In this document: positions 36,840 to 45,943 of the stretch, in pieces
Numbering within the stretch: the stretch's first letter is position 1
Layout: each line of letters begins with the position of its first letter
Assembly: GCA_949294195.1 (NCBI GenBank)
Contig: CASFGK010000008.1
Coordinates: forward strand, 164,658-228,657
DNA from: an uncultured Bacteroidales bacterium
Lineage (GTDB): Bacteria; Bacteroidota; Bacteroidia; Bacteroidales; UBA932
DNA: 64,000 nt
Reading direction: 5' to 3'
The notes under the pieces: generated by a model
Databases searched by the model: none
Told to the model about the DNA's origin: nothing
What the model saw: the letters and a program-made list of their open reading frames with translations, nothing else
Made by a program: the position numbers and the translations under genes

Positions 36840-37568
36840 TTAAACAGTGTCACTTGTAACCTTGACGGAAAGAGGGTGGTCCGGTTTTTTCCGGGCCACC
36901 CTCTGATTTTGCAGTCTGGACAATTCAGTTTCTTTTTTACTTGTCTTTCTTTGAAAGCGAGAAGGGAGCCATCCGCACTGCTGCCGGGCGTCGAGCAGGG
37001 CTGCCATGTAATGTCCCTGCATGGTCGGATGAAGGATGCAGGTGAGAGGGAACTGGGATCGGAATGTATCCCAGAAGCCGTTGTCTGTGTACATGTATCC
37101 GTCATGTATTTTCCCGTCATACGGACTGTAGTAGTACGGTTCTCCGTTTTCCTTTATTTCGTAGAATTTGCGTGAGAAAAGATTGGCTCTGAACAGGCAT
37201 GAGTAGAATGTCCGCATCTGCTCTTCCGTGCCGCCTTCCACCAGTACTCTGTTCAGAAGTGTGTTCCAGGTCCGGAGGCCGCGTTCTTTGGTGTCTTCAA
37301 GTTTCTTGTCTTTACCCAGTTCGCGGTTGAGTGTCAGAACTGCCTGTTCCTTGCTGATATATGAGGACGCCGCTTTTGCCTGAACTTTCACTCCTGACTT
37401 GAATTTTATGTATGCTCCGTATCCTTCTCCCTCTCCTGAAGTTTCTCCCGGCATAAGTGAGTCGTTCCTGTTTTCCCACAGACCGTATTCCTCGAACGGC
37501 TTGTCGAACTGTATCACGAACCGGCAGCGGAAGCTTTCCGGCCGGTTCAGGAATTTTCCGGTTTTCAT
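36840..37568 (-). pseudogene. GH92 remnant, truncated at both ends
   Basis: The frame encodes 242 residues, of which about 203 (37568 to 36963) are recognisably GH92: FVIQFDKPFEEYGLW, a piece of the beta-sandwich, then FWDTFRSQFPLTCILHPTMQGHYMAALLDARQQCGWLP. The signal peptide, roughly the first 180-200 residues of the family and the catalytic C-terminal 370 or so residues are missing. After GWLP the frame runs into unrelated sequence, including the terminator hairpin, for another 39 codons. It lies 32 bp behind the MFS gene in the same direction. It looks like the residue of a third alpha-mannosidase gene and cannot be an active enzyme. Confidence 0.85.
36872..36903. terminator. Hairpin terminator closing the main PUL operon
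   Basis: GAGGGTGGTCCGG (36872-36884) pairs with CCGGGCCACCCTC (36891-36903), with one G-T pair, around a T6 loop. TGATTTT follows on the plus strand. It also lies in the tail of the convergent GH92 remnant and may stop that transcript too. Confidence 0.8.
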
Positions 37569-37600
37569 TACGGGTTATTGGTTTTGTCGTGAGAATTAAT

Positions 37601-38887
37601 TTATTCCCCGGTATTGTCGAGGTGGCGGGTGATGTTGTTGGCAACGGCGATGGAAAGAAGCTGTATGACGCCTATTATCAGGATTGTATACCTGAGGGCG
37701 GCGACATCGGATATGAGAAGTGTTATCACTATGAACAGTCCGCATCCGAAGAACCTTCCTGCATACAGGCCCAGCTCATGGATGAAGATATATGTGTACG
37801 AACTCCGCTTTTCCTTGTTGCTTACATAGTCTATGACCCTCATCTGGATAGGGAAGTATCCCATATCCATCAGCGGTCTGGCGAGCACAAGGCAAAGCAT
37901 GAATGCGATGACTCCTGTTGCAGAGTAAAGCACGGTGTTGAATGCCCCTCCAAGAGCGAAAAGTACCAGGCCTGCCGAGAATATCCATATACGGTGCTTC
38001 GGGGCGGTGAACCTTCCCAGAAGATAAAGGACGACGGCGGATACTATCGCGCTTATGGACTGCAGTACGCCGAGAGTGGATTCATTGCCTACAAATGTCA
38101 TGACGAACATTGAAGGTGCGGTTACTATATATCCCTGGGCTATGCCTTTGAGTCCGGCAAGCCCCATCATTTTATTCCATACCCTGTTAAACTTCAGATA
38201 CAGGAATCTCCGGTTTTCCGGCTTGGGGAATGCTCCTTTGAAAAGAACGCATGAAGCCATGACGGTGAGAGCGAACACGCAAACTGTCACTATCTTGTAT
38301 GCCAGGTCGATATTTCCTCCGAGCATGCCCTTGTTCGCCGCCGCTCCCAGAAATATGCCGATTGCATAGGGGACAATCACGCCGGCCATGGTGTTGAAGA
38401 AGCTTTCAAGGCCGTAGTAGTAGTTCCTGTTGCTGTCATCCGTGGAGTTGAGGGCAAGGAAGTCCCTGTTGGCCCAGAAGAATCCGTATGACATTCCCAT
38501 TATCAGCCCGGCCAGGATTATTCCCTGAAGGCTGAGCGTTTCCAGAGACATCATTACTGCCATCGATATACCGCTGAGTATCATGCCGAAAGCATACAGA
38601 TACGTAATCCTGAGCCTTTTCATCAGGAAGCCGTTGACAAGAAAGGTCAGCGGAATTCCTGAATAGACGGCAAGCTGGTAGCCGATGACATAGGCCATTT
38701 CGGAACTGTTGCGTATTATGTATGTTCCCACGAAAAGCTCGACTACGGGGAGGACGAAAGCGTAGATCATATTGGTTATGAGCAGGACTTTCATGTTCCT
38801 CGGATGGGAACGGAAGAACCGGATTTCGGAAAAGGCTTTGCTGAACAGGCCTGTACTTGTCCTGTCTGAATTCGTAATAGCGTTCAT
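37601..38887 (-). CDS. MFS sugar transporter of the PUL
   Basis: This 428-residue inner-membrane protein has about twelve hydrophobic helices in two halves with a basic loop between them (FPKPENRRFLYLKFNRVWNK). It fits the major facilitator superfamily, in the group of sugar carriers common in Bacteroidales PULs. It probably imports released mono- or disaccharides into the cytoplasm for the GH130 enzyme. Its promoter (38916-38970, minus strand) has the same tandem operator as the main PUL operon, so it should be induced with it. The GH92 remnant follows. Confidence 0.85.
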   Translation of the reverse strand: MNAITNSDRTSTGLFSKAFSEIRFFRSHPRNMKVLLITNMIYAFVLPVVELFVGTYIIRNSSEMAYVIGYQLAVYSGIPLTFLVNGFLMKRLRITYLYAFGMILSGISMAVMMSLETLSLQGIILAGLIMGMSYGFFWANRDFLALNSTDDSNRNYYYGLESFFNTMAGVIVPYAIGIFLGAAANKGMLGGNIDLAYKIVTVCVFALTVMASCVLFKGAFPKPENRRFLYLKFNRVWNKMMGLAGLKGIAQGYIVTAPSMFVMTFVGNESTLGVLQSISAIVSAVVLYLLGRFTAPKHRIWIFSAGLVLFALGGAFNTVLYSATGVIAFMLCLVLARPLMDMGYFPIQMRVIDYVSNKEKRSSYTYIFIHELGLYAGRFFGCGLFIVITLLISDVAALRYTILIIGVIQLLSIAVANNITRHLDNTGE

Positions 38888-38915
38888 GTATTATATGGCA
38901 GATTTGTCGTTGCTG

Positions 38916-38970
38916 CAAAAGTAACTCCGGCAGACCTGCTTATGGTATCCTATTTTTTCAAATAGGTCTA
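38916..38970 (-). promoter_or_regulatory. PUL promoter C: tandem operator plus -7 box for the MFS gene
   Basis: On the minus strand TAGACCTATTT begins at 38970 and GATACCATAAG at 38949, a 21-bp period. The -7 box TACTTTTG begins at 38923, 26 bp after the second repeat. Periods and spacing are identical to promoters A and B. The repeats match the A/B motif less closely, but A-C at motif positions 4-5 is kept. Confidence 0.65.
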
Positions 38971-38978
38971 CACCGCTG

Positions 38979-41900
38979 TCAGGAATCCTGATTGCTGTCT
39001 TTTCTGAACTCTTTAGGGGACATTTTGAACTTTTCAGCGAATTCCCGGTAGAAATACGACTTGTTGTTGAATCCCGATGCGAACATCACTTCCTGGACGG
39101 TCATCCTTGTGGTCTTGAGAAGATGGGCCGCATGCTCCAGCTTGATGGAACGGATGAATTCGCTCGGAGTCTGTCCCGTAAGGCCCTTCAGCTTGCGGTA
39201 GAACTGCATTTTGCTTATGGACAGCTGTTCGCACAGCCAGTTCTGTGAAAGGTTGTCATCCGTGATGTTCCCCTCTATTGCGGAGGTGACCTTCATGAGG
39301 AATTTCTTGTCCTCCGAGTCTACTGCGGCACCTTCATAGATGTCTGTGGATGAGAGAGCCGAGTTGTAGTAGTCTTTCAGTACTGACCTGCTGTCCAGTA
39401 TGCTGTGGACGACTGCCTTGAGATGTTTCGGATGGAATGGCTTCGGAATGAATACTTCGCTTCCCATCTCGTATGTTTCGATTTCGGCTGCGATATCGGT
39501 CTTGAATGCGAGGAAGATGACAGGGATGAATTTGGTCAGCGGATTTGCCTTCAGCCACTTGAGAAGCTCGACTCCGTTCATTTCAGGCATGTTCAGGTCT
39601 GATATGATGAGGTCCGGCAGCCCGAATCTCAGTTTGTCGACGGCTATTTTCCCGTTTCCGGCAGTGATGATGTTGTATTCGTTCCCGAGAATGTCCGTTA
39701 CCAGATCCCGTATCTGGGCTTCGTCATCTATTATCATTACATTCTTCTTGTTGGCCGCAACTGTCTCCTGTACCTGGGCTTCGGTAATTTCCCGGTCTTC
39801 TCCGTTTTCCTTGTCCTCCGGCATTTCCCAGCACCGGGCGTTTTCTGCCCCGGACCTGTCTATCCTGTCTTCGCTTACAGGAGGGAAGACAAGGGTGAAC
39901 ATGGTGAACTTGCCCTGTTCGCTCTCTACCTTTATGGTGCCGGAGAGCATCTTCACCAGGCTGTTGACCAGTGCCATGCCTATTCCGTTCCTGTATATCC
40001 TTCCCTTACTTGCCTGGTATTCGTAGTTGTCCAGAATCATGAACCTGTCGAACACAAGGTCTATATGCTCAGGCTTGATTCCTTTTCCTGAATTCTTGAC
40101 GGAAATGACAAGTCCCTGCCGGCCGTTTTCCGCACTGACATGTATCCATCCCCCGTCAGGAGTGTATTTGTACGCGTTGGAAACAAGGTTGTAGAAAATC
40201 TTTTCCATTGCACCCTGGTCGGTTACTACAGTCATGTCAGGGGCGATTTCCGATTCTATGCTTATCTGCTTTTCTTCGTTCAGTTCACAGAAATTGGAAA
40301 TGATGGTATTCAGCAGGGCGGAAATGTCCACTTTCCCGAATACCGGCTTTTCGTTTCCGGTATCCGCTTTCCGGAAATCGATAAGTTCCTGGATGAGACG
40401 CAGCATCCTTTCGGCGTTGCTGAGTATTATCTGATGGTATTTCTCCACCTTTGCCGGCAGGTGGAATTCATTCCGTATCTGTTCTATCGGCCCGCAGATA
40501 AGGGTAAGAGGGGTGGTGAATTCATGTGCTATGTTGGTGAAGAACCGCAGTTTGGCCTCGTATGTATCTGAAAGCTGCTTGCGCCGGAGCTCCTCCAGTT
40601 CCAGCTTGTGCTTCTGACGCATTCGGAAACTGATCATGAACTGGACTGAAAGTACGGCCATGCAGACAAGCAGCGAGTATGCAATGTATGCCCATACCGA
40701 TTTCCACCACGGCGGCGTGATTCTGATTCCGAGCTCTGTCGTATTGTCTTTCCATACCTTGTCTCCGTTCGTGCTTCTTACCTGGAACAGATATCTGCCA
40801 GGAGGGACGTTTGTGAATGACGCCGTGTGGTCCGTCTCCACATTTACCCAGCCGTTGTTGAAGCCTTTCAGACGGTATGAATATTCACAGTTGCTGTTGT
40901 TGATGTATTCAAGGGCAGTAAAGTGGACATTGAAGAAATTCTCATTGTATCTGAGGGTGATTTCTTCATTGCTGTTCAGAAGGTCAATGTCCGGAGCCTG
41001 ACTGAGTGTCACTCTGCTTATCAGGACTTCAGGAGAGAAATCCCTTGCCCGTATGTCTGCGGGGTCGAACCAGTTGAATCCGTCTATCCCTCCGAAGTAG
41101 ATGTAGCCGTCCTTGTCCTTGTAGCCTGCACCGTCGGAGTATTCGTTGTTCTGGAGTTTGCTGTCATTGTAGAAGTTGGTCACTTCCCCTGTTCCCGTGT
41201 TGAAGAATGACAGCCCGTGGCTTGTGCTGAGCCACAGATTCCCGTCATCGTCTTCCTCTATTCCGTGGATAGTATTGTTGTGCAGCACATCCTTTGTCGT
41301 ATAGGATATGAAACTGTATTTCCCGTCCGGATTGCGGACAAGTCTGTTGAGACCGTAGCCTGTCCCTATCCACAGAGTTGAGTCACTGCCGATATGGAGA
41401 GACAGTATCTCGTTGCTGCTCAGAGGGTTGTCTGATGTTGTGGTAAAACATGCAATGGAGTCTGTCCGGATGTCGAGCCGGTTGAGTCCTCCCCTTGTCC
41501 CTATCCACAGGATACTGTCTCCTTCCATGACCAGAGGCTGGACCATGTTGTTCGAGATGGAAGTGGAGTCACCGGCGCTTCTTTTGTAGAAACGGATATC
41601 CTTTATTTCGTATTGTCCTTCATGCGTCTTTTCCGTCTGGAGTCTGACCAGCCCGTATCCGAATGTGCCTATCCATATGCAGCCGTTTGCCTTGTCCGGG
41701 AGGAAACTGTAAACGGATCCGAACATCTTGCCCTCGGGCGGCACCAAATGCATTGCGGTTCCTGAATCCCCACTGATTATGTCAAAACCTTTCCCGTCAT
41801 GACCTACAAGAATGTCACCGTTTTCCATGGCATCGAGGGCAAATACGGAAGGGCTGCCGAGCTCATTCAGATATTGCTTTGCGGTATGTCCGTTTCTGAT

Positions 41901-43019
41901 TTTGAAGATTCCTTCTCCTTTGGTCCCGACGTACAGATCGTCACCGCTTTTGCAGAATGCCCGGACCGGATAGCGTGTCCTGCTGTCCGAAATCTGGCTG
42001 TATGTCATTTTCTCCATGTGGAAGGGATCGTCATACATTGCCCATAGGCCTTGTCCGTCAGTGCCTGCCCATAGAATGTCCTGTGTCCCGTAGTACAGAT
42101 ACAATATATTGGCGTCAGAGACACCCATGTCCCGGAATATCCATCCTGTTTCCGGATCCAGGAACCGTATCCCGCTGGAAAGGAATCCGATGGCTACAGT
42201 CCCGTTCCCGGTTTCCGCCAGAGCGGTAACTTTGTCTTTGACAGGAATGTCAGCCAGATAGGACAGGGATGCGGTCGTTTCATCATAGCGGTACAGTCTG
42301 TTGCCGGATGATACGATATACAGGCAGCGGCCGCATTTGTATGAAGAGGATATCCGTTCGGTATAGTCCAGTCTTTTCGTGCCTGTGATGTCGATCTGGC
42401 CGTTTCCGGAAAAGGTATAGCTTGCCGTATAGGCCGTCCCGTCCTGTGAGATGAGAAGCAGCCTGCTGTCCCCCAGACAGTGCAGACCTGAGATTCCGGA
42501 TGTGTTGAACCCGGGGATGTTCACCGCCTGCATCATTGAAGTGCTTTCGTTGAAATATGCTATACCCCAGTCGCGCGCGGAGCAGAAAATCCTGCCGGAT
42601 CCGGAAACGGATATGCTGAATGTCTTTTCATCCGAAGGTACTTTGTGTTCATAACCGAGGTAGAAACGGTCGATTCGGGCTGTTTTGGCATCGAGCCTGT
42701 TTATTCCGTAGTCCGTGGCAATCCACATTATGCCGTCCTTCTGCTCGATTATGGACCGTATGGTGTTGTTGGATATGGAATTGCTGTCGGCCGGGTCATG
42801 CATCCACACCCAGAATTCGTTGGAATCGTATACGTTGAGTCCGTCCCAGGTCCCGACCCACAGGCGTCCGAGGGAGTCCTGGCTTATGCAGGTGATGCTG
42901 CTGCTTGACAGACCGTCCATATTGGTCTTTATATAGGTGCTGGAAGAAGCACGGGAATCATGTGAGGGGAAAAGTATGCAGCAGGCAGTCAGTATGGCGG
43001 ATAATATCAGGTGTCGCAT
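38979..43019 (-). CDS. Hybrid two-component system regulator (HTCS)
   Basis: This is a 1346-residue one-protein signalling system. In order: signal peptide (about 1-24); periplasmic two-component propeller repeats (to about 660, many DSLGRLWVGT-type units); Y_Y_Y domain (to about 755); membrane helix (about 768-790); HisKA with His832 in FFTNIAHEFTTPL; HATPase (NLVSNAYKYTPDGG, RNGIGMALV); receiver domain with phospho-acceptor Asp1141 in IISDLNMPEMNG; and an AraC-type helix-turn-helix at the C-terminus. In the receiver, the usual switch Thr is Ala1171 (FLAFK instead of LLTAK). Such regulators sense a glycan fragment in the periplasm and activate PUL promoters, here most likely A, B and C. Confidence 0.95.
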   Translation of the reverse strand: MRHLILSAILTACCILFPSHDSRASSSTYIKTNMDGLSSSSITCISQDSLGRLWVGTWDGLNVYDSNEFWVWMHDPADSNSISNNTIRSIIEQKDGIMWIATDYGINRLDAKTARIDRFYLGYEHKVPSDEKTFSISVSGSGRIFCSARDWGIAYFNESTSMMQAVNIPGFNTSGISGLHCLGDSRLLLISQDGTAYTASYTFSGNGQIDITGTKRLDYTERISSSYKCGRCLYIVSSGNRLYRYDETTASLSYLADIPVKDKVTALAETGNGTVAIGFLSSGIRFLDPETGWIFRDMGVSDANILYLYYGTQDILWAGTDGQGLWAMYDDPFHMEKMTYSQISDSRTRYPVRAFCKSGDDLYVGTKGEGIFKIRNGHTAKQYLNELGSPSVFALDAMENGDILVGHDGKGFDIISGDSGTAMHLVPPEGKMFGSVYSFLPDKANGCIWIGTFGYGLVRLQTEKTHEGQYEIKDIRFYKRSAGDSTSISNNMVQPLVMEGDSILWIGTRGGLNRLDIRTDSIACFTTTSDNPLSSNEILSLHIGSDSTLWIGTGYGLNRLVRNPDGKYSFISYTTKDVLHNNTIHGIEEDDDGNLWLSTSHGLSFFNTGTGEVTNFYNDSKLQNNEYSDGAGYKDKDGYIYFGGIDGFNWFDPADIRARDFSPEVLISRVTLSQAPDIDLLNSNEEITLRYNENFFNVHFTALEYINNSNCEYSYRLKGFNNGWVNVETDHTASFTNVPPGRYLFQVRSTNGDKVWKDNTTELGIRITPPWWKSVWAYIAYSLLVCMAVLSVQFMISFRMRQKHKLELEELRRKQLSDTYEAKLRFFTNIAHEFTTPLTLICGPIEQIRNEFHLPAKVEKYHQIILSNAERMLRLIQELIDFRKADTGNEKPVFGKVDISALLNTIISNFCELNEEKQISIESEIAPDMTVVTDQGAMEKIFYNLVSNAYKYTPDGGWIHVSAENGRQGLVISVKNSGKGIKPEHIDLVFDRFMILDNYEYQASKGRIYRNGIGMALVNSLVKMLSGTIKVESEQGKFTMFTLVFPPVSEDRIDRSGAENARCWEMPEDKENGEDREITEAQVQETVAANKKNVMIIDDEAQIRDLVTDILGNEYNIITAGNGKIAVDKLRFGLPDLIISDLNMPEMNGVELLKWLKANPLTKFIPVIFLAFKTDIAAEIETYEMGSEVFIPKPFHPKHLKAVVHSILDSRSVLKDYYNSALSSTDIYEGAAVDSEDKKFLMKVTSAIEGNITDDNLSQNWLCEQLSISKMQFYRKLKGLTGQTPSEFIRSIKLEHAAHLLKTTRMTVQEVMFASGFNNKSYFYREFAEKFKMSPKEFRKDSNQDS

Positions 43020-43036
43020 GTGGCCGAATTTTTTTG

Positions 43037-43044
43037 CAAAAGTA
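43037..43044 (-). promoter_or_regulatory. -7 box for the HTCS gene
   Basis: Minus-strand TACTTTTG lies 18 bp before the HTCS ATG. With two preceding bases it reads TATACTTTTG, which also matches one operator half-site. No second half-site is found 21 bp on either side. TTTTGG upstream is 24 bp away, too far for a normal -33. Confidence 0.5.
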
Positions 43045-43095
43045 TATCAAATATTTCCATTGTAAGGCCAAAATCATTCATGATTGACACAGTAC

Positions 43096-43150
43096 TGTAC
43101 TTTTTTGAAAGGATAGTATACTGTTTCGCGACATTCCGGGATTACTTTTG
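43096..43150 (+). promoter_or_regulatory. PUL promoter B: tandem operator plus -7 box
   Basis: TGTACTTTTTT (43096) and TATACTGTTTC (43117) are 21 bp apart, and the -7 box TACTTTTG starts at 43143, 26 bp after the second repeat. There is no good -33. The box lies 56 bp before the ATG at 43206 and supports that start. Confidence 0.75.
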
Positions 43151-43205
43151 CACCCGGTTGAAACCGTCTTGGAACGTTAATGATAAACTGATAACCGTCA
43201 AATTT

Positions 43206-44873
43206 ATGAAACTTCTGAAACTTGTCACCGGCATTGTGCCGGCAGCCGTATCGCTTCTTGTGATTCCGTGCTGCAGCAACGGGACTGACATAAGGAGCGG
43301 CATTTCCGACATCAGCCTTGAAAACCGTCTGTATCCTACAAATCCTGTCGCTACGGAGTCGCTCGTTGTGGTGGACCTTATAAATGACAATATAGAAGGC
43401 CAGATCGCAGCTATAGGTCTTCAGGGAATAATAAACAGGTCACAGACGCAGAAAATATATGTCATGAACAGCCGCTGCAAGGACAACCGCGGAGGCTGGA
43501 CTGTCCGATACGGCACCATGGCCCAGATGGGACAGTTCTGGCTGGACAACGTTTTTCAGGATATCCCTAAAAGAGTCCTTCCTCCTGACAGTTCTGCCGG
43601 CAACCCCGCATTCAAGGCAATGCTTGCGGAGTACAGTGACTTTGTCAAAGGCGTGGTCATCTACGACCCTGAACTCGAGCAGGCTACCATAGAGGCGGCT
43701 ACGACTATTGCGGGGCAGACAGACGCTCTCATTCTTTCCCCCGGCCTTTATGATGAAGTCAGGGATTACGGCTTTCCAGTCATTGAAGATCTAAGAGGAA
43801 AGTTCAAGTCAAATATCGAATGTGTGGACTGGCTGCTTGCCAACTGGTTTGACGGAGCCTGCCATGACGTGGCTTTCACATGGTCCCATATGAATCTGGA
43901 TTTCGAGCAGAGCTGGGGAGCGGCCAACAAGGACTATGTCGTGGCCAACAGGCTTTTCACTTTCTTCCTTGACATCACTGTTCCGGAAGAGTGCCACTAT
44001 AACGAGACTGTGATCAAGAGATATCCTGCCGGAACTCCTGTCGTGGGCTGGACGGACGAACTCTGGGCCGACAAGCTTTTTGCAGACTACGGATATGTTA
44101 TGGTCCCTCTCATTTCAGTAGAGAACATGACCGTAATGTCATCTTTCCCTGACGTGGAAGGCAAGCCTATTGAGCCCGAGGCATACGAAGTGGACGGAAA
44201 TACGGTGGTGATTGCATTCCTCATTTCAGACGGGGACAACCTTCTGCACACAATGGTCTATATGCCTTATACCATCGCAAATTCACCGAATTTCGGCGCG
44301 GTTCCTGTGACCTGGATCATCAATCCGGCTATCACCGACCTTGCTCCGAGGGTATTCAGATGGTATGAGGAAAAATTTGCGGAGACAGGACAGGAAATGG
44401 GGGCGATGATGGGAGACGGGTCTCCGATACCGGAAAGGTATGAAGGATTTTCGTTCTATTGCGCATTTGCCAAGCATTATCTCGAAAAAGCCGGCATGCG
44501 TACCATCAAGCAGATGATAAGCGGGGAGGACGTCGCATGGAACGTACAGCCTTATGTCGTCCAGAGCGGCTATGCCGGAACGGACTGGAGAGGTATCGGA
44601 CCTTATGAATACCACATGGACGGGAACTGCTTCCATGTGGGGACGACCAACTCCGAGCCGGAATATCTGGATGCCGTCCTTGACAACGCTCCTGAAGGCG
44701 AACCCTTGTTCCTGTCTGTCATGATCGGTACGGCAGCCACCGACTGTCTTACTTACGCAGCCGAACTCAAGGAGAAGATAGAAGCCCGCAATGACGGAAA
44801 GAACTATCTGTTCGTCCGTACTGCTGATCTTGCCGCGACCTACCGTGCGTACAAGGGGCTTCCTGTAGAATGA
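43206..44873 (+). CDS. GxGYxYP-family (PF14323-like) putative glycoside hydrolase lipoprotein
   Basis: This 555-residue lipoprotein has the lipobox VIPCC. It resembles the GxGYxYP putative glycoside hydrolase family: an N-terminal domain (VVVDLINDNIEGQIAAIGLQG, INRSQTQKIYVM) and the C-terminal domain opening VIAFLISDGDNLLHTM. The family has no activity I can cite. The frame is open to 43011, but the -7 box at 43143 and the signal peptide fix the start at 43206. The stop overlaps the GH130 start by 4 bp (ATGA), so the two products are made together and probably act in one route. It is transcribed away from the HTCS gene under promoter B. Confidence 0.72.
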   Translation: MKLLKLVTGIVPAAVSLLVIPCCSNGTDIRSGISDISLENRLYPTNPVATESLVVVDLINDNIEGQIAAIGLQGIINRSQTQKIYVMNSRCKDNRGGWTVRYGTMAQMGQFWLDNVFQDIPKRVLPPDSSAGNPAFKAMLAEYSDFVKGVVIYDPELEQATIEAATTIAGQTDALILSPGLYDEVRDYGFPVIEDLRGKFKSNIECVDWLLANWFDGACHDVAFTWSHMNLDFEQSWGAANKDYVVANRLFTFFLDITVPEECHYNETVIKRYPAGTPVVGWTDELWADKLFADYGYVMVPLISVENMTVMSSFPDVEGKPIEPEAYEVDGNTVVIAFLISDGDNLLHTMVYMPYTIANSPNFGAVPVTWIINPAITDLAPRVFRWYEEKFAETGQEMGAMMGDGSPIPERYEGFSFYCAFAKHYLEKAGMRTIKQMISGEDVAWNVQPYVVQSGYAGTDWRGIGPYEYHMDGNCFHVGTTNSEPEYLDAVLDNAPEGEPLFLSVMIGTAATDCLTYAAELKEKIEARNDGKNYLFVRTADLAATYRAYKGLPVE

Positions 44874-45943
44874 TTGTGAATGGTAAGGAGGAGCTTGTTA
44901 TGGACATTGCAAGAAGATTCGAAGCGAATCCGCTTCTGTCTACTGGTTCTCTTTCTCCTGCTATAGAAGGGATGGAGATTGCCTGCATTCTCAATCCGGG
45001 AGTATTCAGATTTGACGGCAAGACATGGCTCGTACTGAGAGTCGCTGAACGTCCTGTCCAGAAAGAAGATACCGTAAGTTTTCCTGTTTATGATGAAAAC
45101 GGAAGGATAAAGGTGATGTCTTTTTCAAAGGACAACCCTGATCTGGACATGTCTGACCCCAGGGTGATAAGTTACAAAGGGCAGAACTACTTGACAACAT
45201 TATCATATTTCCGGCTGGTTTCCAGTACGGACGGAGTGCATTTCTCGGAGGACCCTGCATTTCCCCCCGTTTTCGGGCAGGGCCCTCTGGAGAGCTTCGG
45301 AATCGAGGACTGCCGGGTGGCGGCGATGCCTGACGGTTACTGGCTGACTTTCACGGAAGTGTCTCCTGTCGCAGTAGGGGTTGGCCTTATGCATACTTCC
45401 GACTGGAAGCGTTTCGACAGATACGGGATGATTTTCCCTCCGCACAACAAGGACTGCGCTCTTTTTGAAGAGCGGATAAACGGGAAGTATTATGCATTCC
45501 ATCGTCCGAGCAGTCCTGAACTTGGCGGTAACTACATATGGCTTGCAGAGTCTCCGGACAGGTTTCACTGGGGCGGGCACAAGTGTGTCGCCACTACCAG
45601 ACCGGGCAGATGGGACTCTGTAAGAGTAGGGGCCGGAGCCCCTCCGGTACGAACCGATGCCGGGTGGCTGGAGATATACCACGGTGCTGATGAAACCAAC
45701 AGATACTGTCTCGGAGCGTTGCTGCTGGATCCGGATGATCCGTCCGAGGTGATTGCCAGAAGCGAAGAGCCTGTAATGGAGCCGACGGCCCCTTACGAGC
45801 AGGAAGGTTTTTTCGGCAATGTCGTATTTTCCAGCGGCCAGGTTGTTGACGGGGATGAACTGACCATCTACTACGGAGCCAGCGACCAGGTCATCTGCGG
45901 TGCCGGGTTTTCCATAAGGGAAATATTGGATACTCTGCTGTGA
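44870..45943 (+). CDS. GH130 beta-mannoside phosphorylase or hydrolase
   Basis: This 357-residue protein has no signal peptide and is predicted to be cytoplasmic. It has the five-bladed propeller features of GH130: ILNPGVFRFDGKTWLVLRV, MSDPRVISYKG, GIEDCRVAAM, PPHNKDCALFEERINGKYYAFHRP and GWLEIYHGAD. GH130 enzymes either phosphorolyse beta-mannosides, giving mannose 1-phosphate, or hydrolyse beta-1,2-mannosides. The cytosolic location suits a phosphorylase, but I cannot decide the subfamily from sequence alone. It is translationally coupled to the GxGYxYP gene, and the MFS carrier could supply its substrate. Confidence 0.88.
   Translation: MIVNGKEELVMDIARRFEANPLLSTGSLSPAIEGMEIACILNPGVFRFDGKTWLVLRVAERPVQKEDTVSFPVYDENGRIKVMSFSKDNPDLDMSDPRVISYKGQNYLTTLSYFRLVSSTDGVHFSEDPAFPPVFGQGPLESFGIEDCRVAAMPDGYWLTFTEVSPVAVGVGLMHTSDWKRFDRYGMIFPPHNKDCALFEERINGKYYAFHRPSSPELGGNYIWLAESPDRFHWGGHKCVATTRPGRWDSVRVGAGAPPVRTDAGWLEIYHGADETNRYCLGALLLDPDDPSEVIARSEEPVMEPTAPYEQEGFFGNVVFSSGQVVDGDELTIYYGASDQVICGAGFSIREILDTLL

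Noticed and set aside
43011-43205. 65-codon N-terminal extension of the GxGYxYP gene
   Set aside because: The -7 box at 43143 lies inside it, and the signal peptide begins at ATG 43206.
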